DNA from: Alphaproteobacteria bacterium
GTDB lineage: Bacteria; Pseudomonadota; Alphaproteobacteria; Rhodobacterales; Rhodobacteraceae
Length of the DNA stretch: 37,985 nt
Direction: 5' to 3'
NCBI GenBank assembly: GCA_009908405.1
Contig: JAAAPG010000200.1
Location: 1-37,985 of the forward strand
How positions within the stretch are numbered: the first letter of the stretch is position 1; each line of letters starts with the position of its first letter. This document shows positions 11,144 through 19,878 of this stretch, piece by piece. Position numbers and translations under genes: made by a program. Under the pieces are notes generated by a model. The model ran no database searches. It saw only the letters and a list, made by a program, of their open reading frames with translations, and was not told the origin of the DNA.

Positions 11144-12558
11144 TACGAACCCTTCTTGTGGGAAGGCGCGGAATCGAGACCGCGCAATGCATCGACAACG
11201 CGCGACACGCGACTGCCCTTGGAGCCTTTGACCAGGACCACATCACCGGGGGCGACAAGCGTGTGGACGTGATCGAGCAGTTCTTCGGCCGTGCCAACCC
11301 GGCGCCCGCGTTGGCGCAGCGGCAGCGCCGCGTGCAGCGCGGTCATCCGCGATCCGACACAATGCACCTGTCGAACATCGGCCATCGCGGGATCATCGGC
11401 GAGGGCCGCGTGCATCGCGCTCTCGTCCGGGCCGAGTTCCAGCATATCGCCCAGGATGGCAATGCGCCGCCCACCCGGCGCGGGCTTGGTCTGGCCGAGC
11501 AAAGACAGGGCCGCCGCCATCGAGGCCGGGTTGGCGTTGAACGCGTCGTCGATCAGCGTGAAGCTGGCCTCTTCGACCGGGTCGAGCAGGATGGTTTGGC
11601 GAAGTCCCCGTCCGGCGGGGGGGTGCCAGCGCCCCAGCGCCAGCGCTGCGCGCGCAAGGTCCAGACCCAGAGCATGGGCCGCGCCCAGACAGGCCAGCGC
11701 GTTGCTCGCGGCATGGGCCCCGGAATTGACCAGCCGCACCGCCAGCGCCATGCGCCCGACCTTGGCGCGTAGCACAAGCGCCGTGTCGGTCTGGCGGATG
11801 CCATGCAAATGCAGGGGCTGATCGTCCTGCCCCAAGGGCAGACATGTCGCGGCATGGGCGCGGGCGGCTTGCTCCAGAATAGGGCTTGTCGGCAAATCGG
11901 CAGGAAAGATGGCGGTGCCACCGGGTTCCAGCCCTGTAAAGATACTTGCCTTTTCCTGCGCTATCGCTTCCAAAGAGCCCAAGGATTCAAGGTGGGCAGG
12001 CGCGATCGCTGTCACTATTGCAACATTCGGGCGGGCAAGCGCGGTCAGGGGTGCGATTTCGCCCGCATTGCTCATCCCCATCTCGACCACGGCAAAATCG
12101 GCGTCTTGCGGCAGGCGTGCCAGCGTGATCGGCACGCCCCAATGGTTGTTGAAGCTGGCTTCGGCGGCATGAACCTTGCCGAATTCCGCCAACATCTCGC
12201 GCGCCATATCCTTGGTCGAGGTCTTGCCGACAGAGCCTGTAATGCCGATGATCTTTGCCCGGCTGCGCATCCGGCCGGCTGCCCCCAACGCTCGCAGGGC
12301 TTCCATTACATCGGGCACCAGGAGCAAGGGCGCATCCGGTGAAACGCCTTGGGGAATGCGTGAAACAAGCGCGGCGGACGCTCCTTTCGCGAGCGCATCG
12401 GCGACGAAATCATGCCCATCGCGCGCGGCGGAGAGGGCTATGAACAAGTCCCCCGGCTGCAGGCTACGCGTATCCATGGAAATGCCGCGGGCCTGCCAAT
12501 CGGTCGTTGCACGCCCGCCCGTGGCGGTGGCCGCATCGGCGGCGGTCCAGAGCGTCAT
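11143..12558 (-). CDS. murF: UDP-N-acetylmuramoyl-tripeptide--D-alanyl-D-alanine ligase
   Basis: Adds D-Ala-D-Ala to the UDP-MurNAc-tripeptide in the cytoplasm. 471 residues with a Mur N-terminal domain, the P-loop [14 protein letters not shown] (about 104-117), the FNNHWGVP segment, and the [11 protein letters not shown] motif in the C-terminal half (about 336-346). The start overlaps the murE stop by 4 bp and the end overlaps mraY by 1 bp. Complete. Confidence 0.96.
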   Translation of the reverse strand: MTLWTAADAATATGGRATTDWQARGISMDTRSLQPGDLFIALSAARDGHDFVADALAKGASAALVSRIPQGVSPDAPLLLVPDVMEALRALGAAGRMRSRAKIIGITGSVGKTSTKDMAREMLAEFGKVHAAEASFNNHWGVPITLARLPQDADFAVVEMGMSNAGEIAPLTALARPNVAIVTAIAPAHLESLGSLEAIAQEKASIFTGLEPGGTAIFPADLPTSPILEQAARAHAATCLPLGQDDQPLHLHGIRQTDTALVLRAKVGRMALAVRLVNSGAHAASNALACLGAAHALGLDLARAALALGRWHPPAGRGLRQTILLDPVEEASFTLIDDAFNANPASMAAALSLLGQTKPAPGGRRIAILGDMLELGPDESAMHAALADDPAMADVRQVHCVGSRMTALHAALPLRQRGRRVGTAEELLDHVHTLVAPGDVVLVKGSKGSRVSRVVDALRGLDSAPSHKKGS

Positions 12559-14039
12559 GCCCGCTCCTCCAACGCGGCGATGGCCAGCGATGCCTGTTCC
12601 AGATCGTCGAACGGGTAAACCGTATCACCCACGATCTGCCCGGTTTCGTGCCCCTTGCCGGCGATCAGCAGGGCATCGCCCGGCCCCAGCGCATCGACCC
12701 CACGCAAGATGGCCTCGGCGCGGTCTGCGACTTCGGTTCCCGTGGGACAGGCTTTCAGAATCTCTGCACGGATACCGTCTGGATCTTCGGATCTTGGGTT
12801 GTCATCTGTCACAAACACAACATCGGCGTGTTCAGCCGCCGCACCCCCCATCAAGGGACGCTTGCCCCGATCACGATCACCGCCCGCGCCAAAAACGACC
12901 ACCAAACGCCCCATGACATGCGGGCGCAGGGCTTGCAGCGCGACGCCCAAAGCATCGGGCGTATGCGCGTAATCGACGAAAACGGTCGCCCCGTTGGCGC
13001 GCGTTCCTGCATGCTGCATGCGCCCGCGCACGCCATCCAGACGGGGCAGTTGCGCGGCGGCCTCTGACGGGTCGGCGCCGCAGGCCAACACAAGGCCATA
13101 GGACACAAGCACGTTCTGCGCCTGAAAACCGCCGATCAACGGCAGGGTTTGCTGGTGGGTCACGCCATCATAGGAAAAGCGCAGAACCTGACCGGACGGG
13201 TCAAACCGTTGACCCAAAAGCCGGATATCGGCATCGTCATCGCGCCCCACGGTCAGCGTGCCCAAGCCGCGCGCTTCGGCAATCGCCAACAGGTCGGCCC
13301 CGCGCGGGTCGTCCATGTTCAGCACGGCAACACCATCTTCCGGCAGGATGCGTTCGAACAACAACGCTTTCGCTGCGAAATAGGCGTCCATCGTCAGATG
13401 GTAATCCAGATGGTCTTGCGTGAAATTCGTGAAACCGGCAGCGCGCAGGGTCACGCCGTCCAGTCGCCGTTGTTCCAAACCGTGCGAGGACGCTTCCATC
13501 GCGCAATGGGTCACACCCTCGTGCGCCATGTCCGCCAGCAACCGGTGCAATGTCACGCTATCGGGCGTGGTGTGGCCCAAAGGCGCGCTATAGGCGCCTT
13601 CGACCCCGGTGGTACCCAGATTGGCGGCCTCTAGCCCCAAAGCGGCCCAAAGCTGGCGCGTGAAGCTGGCGACAGAGGTCTTTCCATTGGTGCCCGTCAC
13701 CGCGGCCATGACAGCCGGTTGCGCCCCGAACCACAGGGCCGCCGCCCCGGACAAGGCCGCGCGGGGGTCTTCGGCCAGCACCAGTGCTGCATCGGACGCG
13801 GACAGCGCATCCGCCGCGATCTCGGCCCCCGCGCGGTTTGTCAGGATGGAGCTTGCACCGCGCGCCAAGGCCGTCGCGATATACTCTGCCCCGTGCACCC
13901 GGCTGCCGGGAAGGGCCGCGAACAACATGCCCTTCTGGACAGAGCGGCTGTCCAACCCGATACCGCTGACGGCAACATTCCCGCCCCGGCTGGGGTTCAG
14001 GCCAAGCTCTGACAGGCGTCGGGCTGGACGGTCGGACAC
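12555..14039 (-). CDS. murE: UDP-N-acetylmuramoyl-L-alanyl-D-glutamate--meso-diaminopimelate ligase
   Basis: Adds meso-diaminopimelate to the stem peptide. The DDNPRSEDP motif in the C-terminal part is the DNPR signature of the DAP-adding type rather than lysine. P-loop TGTNGKTSVASF is near residue 115. I prefer the GTG at 14039 (494 residues, MSDRPARRLSELGL) because an AAGGA box lies about 8 nt before it; the TTG at 14045 is in frame but lies too close to that box. There is no ATG nearby. A gap of about 96 bp separates it from ftsI, with a short CCCGGC/GCCGGG-like hairpin. Confidence 0.94.
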   Translation of the reverse strand: MSDRPARRLSELGLNPSRGGNVAVSGIGLDSRSVQKGMLFAALPGSRVHGAEYIATALARGASSILTNRAGAEIAADALSASDAALVLAEDPRAALSGAAALWFGAQPAVMAAVTGTNGKTSVASFTRQLWAALGLEAANLGTTGVEGAYSAPLGHTTPDSVTLHRLLADMAHEGVTHCAMEASSHGLEQRRLDGVTLRAAGFTNFTQDHLDYHLTMDAYFAAKALLFERILPEDGVAVLNMDDPRGADLLAIAEARGLGTLTVGRDDDADIRLLGQRFDPSGQVLRFSYDGVTHQQTLPLIGGFQAQNVLVSYGLVLACGADPSEAAAQLPRLDGVRGRMQHAGTRANGATVFVDYAHTPDALGVALQALRPHVMGRLVVVFGAGGDRDRGKRPLMGGAAAEHADVVFVTDDNPRSEDPDGIRAEILKACPTGTEVADRAEAILRGVDALGPGDALLIAGKGHETGQIVGDTVYPFDDLEQASLAIAALEERA

Positions 14040-14135
14040 ACGCAAGTTCCTTCAAGTCGGCCAGTTGATCGGCCAGGTCGCAGTGGTGTTACCCCGTTTT
14101 GCCGGGCGGGTTCAATGGCCCCCGCACGACAGGGA

Positions 14136-15923
14136 TCATTGCGCGCGCGCGTCCGCGCGCAAACGCGCCTCGGCCTCCGCACGGGCTGTCGGACGAACCC
14201 CAAGCAGCGGGGCGACCCTGCGGATGACCTCTGCCGCGACGGGCACCGCGGTCCACCCGGCGGTGCGGCGCGGTTCCGGCCCGGTTGTGTCAATGGCTTC
14301 GTCCAGCGTCACGATCAGCACGTATTTCGGGTCATGCGACGGGAAGACACTGGCGAATGTGGCCAGCACCGCGTCCTCTTCGTAGCCCCCGTTCGGACCC
14401 GGTTTGTCGGCAGATCCGGTCTTGCCGCCGACGGGGTATCCAGCAATCCGCGCGAAAGAGGCGGTCCCCTCATGCACCACCTTGTGCAGGATATGGCGCA
14501 TCCGGGCCGAGCTTTGCGGGCTGATGATCTGCGCACCCTCTTGCGGTGCGTCACGGCGCAACAGCGTGGGCGTTATCTTTTGCCCCCCATTGACCAGGGT
14601 CGCATACCCTGCTGCCAGCGCCAGCGGACTGGTCGTCATGCCATGCCCGTAGGAAATGGTCATGGCCGACAGTTCTGACCACGGATCGGGCAAAATCGGC
14701 TTTGCGCGCGCGGCCTCGGCCAGTTCGATCCGCGCAGGGTCCAGAAACCCGAAGCCGCGCAGAAAGGCTTTCTGTCGTTCCGCGCCGATGGCCTGAATCA
14801 TGCGCGCGGTCCCGATATTCGAGGATTTGATCATCACCTTGGTCACCGACATCTCGGACCCGTAATCGCGGAAATCCTCGATCTCGAACCGGCCCCATTT
14901 CAGCGGACCGCGGGTATCGATGACCGTGTCGGGCGTGACATCGCCCTGGTCCAGCGCCTGCGCCACGGCGAAGGATTTCATGACAGACCCAAGCTCGTAA
15001 TACCCCTGCACCGCGCGATTGAAAATCGGGCTGTCGGCCGGGTCGCCCTCGGTCGGCGGGGCCGGTCGGTCATTGGGGTCGAAATCCGGCAAGGACACCA
15101 GGCTGAGCACTTCTCCGGTCTGCGCATCCATCATGACCGCGCTCGCCCCGCGCGCATTTAGCACGGTCATACCCCCCGACAGCACTTCGGTTATGGTGGC
15201 CTGAAGCGGCAGGTCGATCGACAAGCGCAGCGGCTCAGTGGCGCGGGCCGGGTCGCGCAGGCGCTCCTCGAAAAACAGTTCTGCCCCGGCCACGCCCAGC
15301 AATTCCGCCGCGCGCACGCCCTGCTCGCCAAAGCGGGCACCGCCCAGAACATGCGCCGCGATGCGCCCGTTGGGGTAGACACGCATCTTGCGCGGGCCGA
15401 ACATCAGTCCCGGCTCTCCGATATCATGCACCGCTTGTTGCTGTTCCGGTGACAAGCGCGTGCGCACCCAGACGAATTTCCGCGCGGGGTCGGTAAAGCG
15501 CGCCGCAAGACGCTCGGCGTCCATATCCGGGAAAATGCGGCCCAGTTCGCGCGCCGCGCGCTGCGGGTCCACCATGCGGCGGGTTTCGGCGTAGAGTGCA
15601 TGCGTGGCAAGATTGGTCGCCAGAACGCGGCCGTTGCGGTCGGTAATGTCGGCGCGCGCACCGGAGATGTCCTCGACCAGTCCGGCCCGGACCTGCAACG
15701 GTTCGGTTGCGGCCAACAGCCCCATCCGTGCGCCCAGAAGCACGAAACCCGACAGGAACAGCAGTGCCAGCACCAAAAGCCGCAGCTCTGCCCGCACACG
15801 TCCGGTATCGCGCAGGGCCTGACGGCGCAAACGCAGGTTTTCCTGTTCGATATGGTCGGGATCTTCGCCTTGCGCACGGGCTTGCAAAATACGCGCGAGG
15901 GGTCTCAGGGGCGTGCGGATCAT
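14136..15923 (-). CDS. ftsI: Septal peptidoglycan transpeptidase (PBP3)
   Basis: Class B penicillin-binding protein that cross-links septal murein in the FtsW-FtsI-FtsQLB divisome. 595 residues from the ATG at 15923, which overlaps the ftsL stop (ATGA) and has GAGGAG upstream. One membrane helix lies at about residues 47-68 (RLLVLALLFLSGFVLLG), then the PBP dimer domain, then the transpeptidase with the nucleophile motif SVMK (in YELGSVMKSF), the SSN motif (KSSNIGT) and KTG (VGGKTGSAD). The in-frame stretch upstream to 16142 is within ftsL and is not part of the gene. Confidence 0.95.
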   Translation of the reverse strand: MIRTPLRPLARILQARAQGEDPDHIEQENLRLRRQALRDTGRVRAELRLLVLALLFLSGFVLLGARMGLLAATEPLQVRAGLVEDISGARADITDRNGRVLATNLATHALYAETRRMVDPQRAARELGRIFPDMDAERLAARFTDPARKFVWVRTRLSPEQQQAVHDIGEPGLMFGPRKMRVYPNGRIAAHVLGGARFGEQGVRAAELLGVAGAELFFEERLRDPARATEPLRLSIDLPLQATITEVLSGGMTVLNARGASAVMMDAQTGEVLSLVSLPDFDPNDRPAPPTEGDPADSPIFNRAVQGYYELGSVMKSFAVAQALDQGDVTPDTVIDTRGPLKWGRFEIEDFRDYGSEMSVTKVMIKSSNIGTARMIQAIGAERQKAFLRGFGFLDPARIELAEAARAKPILPDPWSELSAMTISYGHGMTTSPLALAAGYATLVNGGQKITPTLLRRDAPQEGAQIISPQSSARMRHILHKVVHEGTASFARIAGYPVGGKTGSADKPGPNGGYEEDAVLATFASVFPSHDPKYVLIVTLDEAIDTTGPEPRRTAGWTAVPVAAEVIRRVAPLLGVRPTARAEAEARLRADARAQ

Positions 15924-16303
15924 GGCTGCTCCTCGGCTTCGGTGGGGCGCGCGCCGGACAAGGCCTCGAGTGATCCGAACACCTCGACCCCGGCGCCCAG
16001 GTCCAACCTGGCCTGTGGCGCGGGATAGGCGATATCGCCGATCTCTCCGAAATGTTCGGCCGTGATTGGCATCAGCTTTAGCGCTTCGAAATTCACTTCG
16101 ACCAGCGCGCGCAACCGATCGGGACGGTTCAGATAGGCCCATTCCACGCGCTGCACCGCGATCTCTGCTTCCAGACGGGCGATCTCACGCTCCAGGCTGG
16201 CGCGGGTATTCATCGCCTGTTGGGTCAGATGGTTTTCGCGATACGCCCATGTCGCCAGCCCGATGACCGCAAGCGCCGTGACCAGATAAAGAATACTTCG
16301 CAT
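15920..16303 (-). CDS. ftsL: Cell division protein FtsL
   Basis: Small bitopic divisome protein. 127 residues: membrane helix at about 3-20 (SILYLVTALAVIGLATWA), followed by a coiled coil with NTRASLEREIARLEAEIAVQ (about 32-51), then the RPDRLRALVEVN segment that is typical after the FtsL zipper. Position between rsmH and ftsI is diagnostic. It is 3 nt downstream of rsmH and overlaps ftsI by 4 bp. Confidence 0.92.
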   Translation of the reverse strand: MRSILYLVTALAVIGLATWAYRENHLTQQAMNTRASLEREIARLEAEIAVQRVEWAYLNRPDRLRALVEVNFEALKLMPITAEHFGEIGDIAYPAPQARLDLGAGVEVFGSLEALSGARPTEAEEQP

Positions 16304-16306
16304 GGG

Positions 16307-17284
16307 TTACACCTCTGATATCCGGGGCAGACCAAGGGCGGCGCGATCGGCCGGACCGGCAGGCGCATCCGTGCGCTGCGCCAGTCGCAACCGGGCTGAC
16401 CGCGCGCGTGGGTTGGCGCGCAGCTCGGCCTCGTCGGCGGCGATGCCCTTCTTTTCGATCAGGCGAAAGCGCGGCTGAACCTGCGGGGCTTCGGGCGCGA
16501 AACGGTTGCCGCCGCCGCCCTGCGCGGCGCGCTGCGCCAGGAAGCGCTTGACCACCCGATCCTCCAGCGAATGAAAGCTGACAACGGCCAGCTTGCCGCC
16601 GGGTTTTAGCGCGCGTTCCGCCGCTTCCAGCCCGTCGATCAAGGCATCGAATTCGGCATTCACCGCGATACGCAAGCCTTGAAAACTGCGGGTCGCGGGA
16701 TGGATTTGCCCCGGCTTGGGGCGCGGCAGGCAACCGGCGACGATCTGCGCCAACTGGCCGGTGCGCTCTATCGGGGCCTCGGCGCGCGCGCGCAGGATCG
16801 CGCGGGCAATCCGGCGGCTGGCGCGTTCCTCGCCATAGTGGAACAGGATATCCGCCAGCGCGCTTTCCGACGCGCCGTTGACAATGTCACGCGCGGACGG
16901 CCCGGATTGCGACATCCGCATGTCCAAGGGGCCATCCTTGCCAAAGGAAAATCCGCGTTCGGGCAGGTCCAACTGCATGCTGGACACACCAAGGTCCAGA
17001 ACAACCCCGTCAAGCGGCTGGCCCGCATGCGCATCGAGCCGGGCGAAATTGCCCTGCACCAGCCGTAGCCGTTCGCCAAACTCCGCCCCCCAGTCGCGCG
17101 CCATGTCCAGCGCCAGGGGATCGCGGTCCACGCCGATCAACTGGTCCACCCCGGCGCGCAACAATTCACGCGCGTAACCGCCCGCGCCCAGCGTGCCGTC
17201 CAGCCAGACCCCCGAAATCGGGGCCAGGTGCGTCAGGATGGGCTGTAACAGAACCGGGATATGCGGGCTTGCGTCTGGCATCAC
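16307..17284 (-). CDS. rsmH: 16S rRNA (cytosine(1402)-N(4))-methyltransferase
   Basis: Methylates N4 of C1402 in the decoding centre of 16S rRNA using SAM. 325 residues with [10 protein letters not shown] at the start, the SAM-binding [14 protein letters not shown] (about 30-43), GVDRDP, the [20 protein letters not shown] segment (about 95-114), and [12 protein letters not shown] near 242. A GTG (17284) and an ATG (17281) stand side by side; either could be used. It starts 2-5 nt after the mraZ stop. Confidence 0.95.
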   Translation of the reverse strand: MMPDASPHIPVLLQPILTHLAPISGVWLDGTLGAGGYARELLRAGVDQLIGVDRDPLALDMARDWGAEFGERLRLVQGNFARLDAHAGQPLDGVVLDLGVSSMQLDLPERGFSFGKDGPLDMRMSQSGPSARDIVNGASESALADILFHYGEERASRRIARAILRARAEAPIERTGQLAQIVAGCLPRPKPGQIHPATRSFQGLRIAVNAEFDALIDGLEAAERALKPGGKLAVVSFHSLEDRVVKRFLAQRAAQGGGGNRFAPEAPQVQPRFRLIEKKGIAADEAELRANPRARSARLRLAQRTDAPAGPADRAALGLPRISEV

Positions 17285-17286
17285 AC

Positions 17287-17868
17287 TCAGCGACGGCGGG
17301 ACAGGGTGTCGCGCAACAGGTCGGCCTCTGTCCCCACCGCGCTTGACGGACGCGGCGGCAGATGTATGCGCGCATCGAAATCGGGGGCCTGGTCGGCGAG
17401 GAACACCTCCGTGCGGCTGGACTTGACGGCTTTGAACGTGTCTTCTTTCCAGATCTGGAAATGATCGCCCTTGGCAATGAAGAACGCGGCCTCGTTCGGG
17501 TCCAGCTCCAGCTTGTCACGCAGGCGTTGCGGCAACACGATCCGCCCGTCCTCGTCGATCTGGGCATCGGCGGCATGACCATGGAAGGTCAGCTCCAGCG
17601 TTTCGCGCTCCGGGCTGCCGGGCTGCATCAGGTCAATCCGATCCTCGATATCCTCGATGGCGTTCAACGTGTAGCAATCCAGCCGCTTCTGGCTGTCCAG
17701 ACCGTAAACGATAACAAGATTGGGGCGCAGGCCGTCGGTCCAGTCCGGGTCGCCCACTTCGATCACGCGTCGGAAGCTGGCCGGGATCGAGACCCGGCCT
17801 TTGCTATCCACCTTCTGGTGGAAAGAGCCTCTGAACCTGCGTGCCACCTTGGGCGGTCCTTCGTCCAT
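17287..17868 (-). CDS. mraZ: Transcriptional regulator MraZ, first gene of the dcw cluster
   Basis: DNA-binding protein that usually represses its own dcw operon. 193 residues with two tandem SpoVT/AbrB-like MraZ repeats; both signature DxxxR motifs are seen (DSKGRVSIP at about 21-29, DEDGRIVLP at about 105-113). It is longer than the usual 140-170 residues because of a C-terminal tail after about 150. Upstream I do not see the TGGG-type repeats bound by MraZ in enterobacteria; instead there is a long leader with a terminator (next entries), suggesting control at elongation. Confidence 0.93.
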   Translation of the reverse strand: MDEGPPKVARRFRGSFHQKVDSKGRVSIPASFRRVIEVGDPDWTDGLRPNLVIVYGLDSQKRLDCYTLNAIEDIEDRIDLMQPGSPERETLELTFHGHAADAQIDEDGRIVLPQRLRDKLELDPNEAAFFIAKGDHFQIWKEDTFKAVKSSRTEVFLADQAPDFDARIHLPPRPSSAVGTEADLLRDTLSRRR

Positions 17869-17896
17869 GCGCGGCGCGCGTCACGCGCCAGAAATG

Positions 17897-17936
17897 AAAA
17901 CGGCGGATCGAGCTGCTGCCACTGCCCGATCCGCCG
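17897..17936 (-). terminator. Terminator/attenuator inside the mraZ leader
   Basis: Perfect 10-bp stem CGGCGGATCG/CGATCCGCCG (17901-17910 and 17927-17936) with a 16-nt loop, followed on the minus strand by TTTTCATTTC. It lies between the leader and the mraZ start, so it would end most leader transcripts or be read through to express the dcw genes. Confidence 0.85.
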
Positions 17937-18199
17937 ACTGTCCCATCGCTGGGTGCCCGGTTGGCGCTCGCTTCCTTGGGGGGAGGGGATGCTGCTCGCG
18001 AGCGCGCCGGATCTGTGTTTTGGAAGATAAAGCGGGTGCCTGTATGAACTCTGCCTCTGCGGGGTCTTGGTGCCCCTGTGATGCCCGTTTATCTTGGAAC
18101 AATGATTGCCATGGGATTTCATGGTAATCAATCATCTTCTGGCAGATTTTTGAAAAATATCCTGGGAGACCGACCCCAACATACAGAATTAAATCTCTG
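17897..18199 (-). ncRNA. Long 5' leader of the dcw operon; UpsM-like sRNA
   Basis: The region upstream of mraZ has no gene but holds an intrinsic terminator 29 nt before the mraZ ATG. In Rhodobacter sphaeroides the same place gives an extended dcw leader that, when terminated, releases the sRNA UpsM, which RNase E cleaves under stress. The arrangement here matches: order, strand and terminator position. Three structured parts are visible on the minus strand: a dyad at 18103-18130 (11 pairs with one mismatch), a hairpin GGGG/CCCC near 18061-18076, and a stem 17964-17970/17999-18005 enclosing a C-rich loop with CCCCTCCCCCC. The 5' end is inferred from a weak promoter candidate and may be wrong by 60 nt or more. 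Confidence 0.72.
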
Positions 18200-18205
18200 A
18201 TATTG

Positions 18206-18234
18206 ATAATCCTATCTACATATTGTGAGAACAA
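18206..18234 (-). promoter_or_regulatory. Candidate promoter of the dcw leader
   Basis: Within an A/T-rich island, minus strand TTGTTC (18229-18234), a 17-nt spacer and GATTAT (18206-18211) make a weak sigma-70-like pair. Transcription would begin near 18199, giving a leader of about 330 nt. Matches to consensus are partial, so a start nearer 18140 is also possible. Confidence 0.35.
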
Positions 18235-18261
18235 AAATAGATCACATCTAAATAAGTTGTC

Positions 18262-18296
18262 GGAACAGGCCTGTCCAAGGATGATGCATCTGTTCC
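18262..18296. other. Inverted repeats between the dcw leader and the apbC terminator
   Basis: GGAACAG (18262-18268) and CTGTTCC (18290-18296) form a 7-bp inverted repeat, and the left arm also lies in ACAGGCCTGT, a 10-bp palindrome. It is upstream of the dcw promoter candidate and outside any gene; an operator or an unrecognised RNA are possible. The rest of 18297-18382 shows nothing I can name. Confidence 0.35.
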
Positions 18297-18382
18297 CGTA
18301 AAATCCCGATATCTTGCCGACCAGTACCGGAGTGTTGCGGTTCTGACACAGGCTTAACGGCTTTCGGCGCGAAAGCGCATGA

Positions 18383-18419
18383 AAAATACGCCCGAATCAC
18401 GGCCAAGTGATTCGGGCGT
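18383..18419 (-). terminator. Intrinsic terminator of apbC
   Basis: A perfect 13-bp stem ACGCCCGAATCAC/GTGATTCGGGCGT (18388-18400 and 18407-18419), loop of six, then ATTTTTC on the minus strand. It lies about 60 nt after the apbC stop. Confidence 0.9.
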
Positions 18420-18481
18420 TACGCCAATCAAAGGGCACATCGCAGATTCCATGTAATCCCGAAAGGCGAGCGGCAGAAGGC

Positions 18482-19540
18482 TCAGAGCGATGCGATCAAT
18501 TGATCTGCAATCCGCGCATAGGCTTGCGCGACCAAGCTGTCCGTGGCCGCGACCGGCACACCGCCGTCCCCGGACAGGCGCACTTCCAGGCTGAGCGGCA
18601 ATTCTCCCAGAAAGGGCAGGCCCTGTTTTTGCGCCTCGCGCCGGACCCCGCCCTCGCCGAAGATATGCTCCTCGTGCCCGCATTGCGGGCAGATGAAGGT
18701 GGACATGTTTTCGATCAGGCCAAGCACGGGGGTTTTCAGAGTGTCGAACGCGCGCAGCGCCTTGCGCGCATCCAGCAGCGCCACATCCTGCGGGGTCGAT
18801 ACGACAATTGCGCCACGCACATCGAACTTGCTGCACAAGGTAAGCTGTATATCTCCCGTGCCCGGTGGCATGTCCACGATCAGGACATCCAGCGCGCCCC
18901 ATTCAACCTGTGTCAGCAATTGTTGGAGCGCGCCCATCAGCATCGGCCCGCGCCAGATGACGGCCTCGTCCGCTTTCATCATCAGCCCGATCGAGATCAT
19001 GCGCACGCCATGCGCTTCTGGCGGAATTATGCGCTTGCCATCGGGGGACGCCGGGCGCTTGTCGACACCCATCATCTTTGGCTGGCTGGGGCCGTAGATA
19101 TCGGCATCCAGCAGGCCCACGCGCAGCCCCTTGCGCTCAAGGGCCACTGCCAGGTTCGCCGCGACCGTCGATTTGCCGACCCCACCCTTGCCAGAGCCGA
19201 TGGCGATCAGGTTGGCCACACCGGGAACGGCCTGCCGCCCCTCTTGCGGCGTCGGATGGCGTCCGATCTTCAGCTTGGGTTCCGGTTTCGGCGGTGTATG
19301 CGACGTCAACGCGACCGCTGCCGATTGGACGCCGGGCAGCTCGGTCACAACGCGTTCGGCCTGCGCGCGTACCTCGGAATACGCCTTGGCGATCTCGGCT
19401 GACGGAGTTTCAATCACGAAACGGACGGATTGACCATCAACGACCAAGGCGCGAACCAGGTCTCGGGCGACAAGAGTGCCCCCATCCGGCAAGGCAACCG
19501 TGTCGAGCGCGGCCAATATGTCGTCATGCGTTGGGGTCAT
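18482..19540 (-). CDS. apbC: Mrp/ApbC iron-sulfur cluster carrier ATPase
   Basis: P-loop NTPase that carries and delivers [4Fe-4S] clusters to apoproteins. 352 residues from the ATG at 19540, with GGAG 6 nt before it; the in-frame extension to 19696 has no Shine-Dalgarno. An N-terminal MIP18/DUF59-like domain (1-90) is followed by the deviant Walker A GSGKGGVGKST (115-125), the Mrp signature VDMPPGTGD (222-230), and the CPQC pair (C284, C287) that bridges a cluster between subunits. It stands alone, closed by its own terminator. Confidence 0.95.
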   Translation of the reverse strand: MTPTHDDILAALDTVALPDGGTLVARDLVRALVVDGQSVRFVIETPSAEIAKAYSEVRAQAERVVTELPGVQSAAVALTSHTPPKPEPKLKIGRHPTPQEGRQAVPGVANLIAIGSGKGGVGKSTVAANLAVALERKGLRVGLLDADIYGPSQPKMMGVDKRPASPDGKRIIPPEAHGVRMISIGLMMKADEAVIWRGPMLMGALQQLLTQVEWGALDVLIVDMPPGTGDIQLTLCSKFDVRGAIVVSTPQDVALLDARKALRAFDTLKTPVLGLIENMSTFICPQCGHEEHIFGEGGVRREAQKQGLPFLGELPLSLEVRLSGDGGVPVAATDSLVAQAYARIADQLIASL

Positions 19541-19787
19541 CTGTGGCTCCGTTTCTAAACTCGATGATAAAATGGGCATGACGCGGCGGGCGACAAGGGC
19601 CAAAACACCGCCGCAGGCGCGGCACGCGCTGTGGGGTCCTACCGTGTCAGAGACCTTTGCCGCGGCTTCGCCGATGAATTGGCGCCTTCTTCGCACATGT
19701 TTTTACCAGTTGATCGAAGGCGCGCCCATTCTTTGAGCGGAATCCGAATTTACCCAACGTAAGCATGACTCTAGCGCATAGCGGCAT

Positions 19788-19829
19788 TGCAGCATTCTCC
19801 ATTGTGCAAATGCAGCATTCTCTTATCTT
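19788..19829 (+). promoter_or_regulatory. Promoter candidate of the DUF1127-sRNA operon with 12-bp direct repeat
   Basis: TTGTGC (19802-19807), a 16-nt spacer and TATCTT (19824-19829) form a promoter candidate about 50 nt before the DUF1127 ATG. TGCAGCATTCTC occurs twice, at 19788-19799 and 19811-19822, 23 bp apart: one copy just upstream of the -35, one filling the spacer. The R. sphaeroides counterpart is driven by RpoHI/RpoHII; the boxes here are compatible with but do not prove such a promoter. The rest of 19541-19878 shows no gene. Confidence 0.5.
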
Positions 19830-19878
19830 CATTTGTAACAGGCCGGGTTGGCCGAGACAGTTTCAAAGGTGCTTCGAA

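Noticed and set aside
8456-11272. A 938-residue open frame on the plus strand across rarD, murD and mraY
   Set aside because: It runs antisense through three genes with full family motifs. Its composition is Arg/Gln/His-rich, as expected for an antisense shadow in high-GC DNA.
12555-14045. murE starting at the TTG at 14045
   Set aside because: The AAGGA box is only 2 nt from that TTG; the GTG at 14039 has a normal spacing.
17869-18240. MraZ-type TGGG operator repeats upstream of mraZ
   Set aside because: Only single, unevenly placed TGGG words were found on the minus strand, not a phased set.
17869-18481. RNase P RNA or tmRNA gene in the gap upstream of mraZ
   Set aside because: No conserved GAGGAAAGTCC-type core of RNase P RNA was seen, and no tRNA-like ends for tmRNA.
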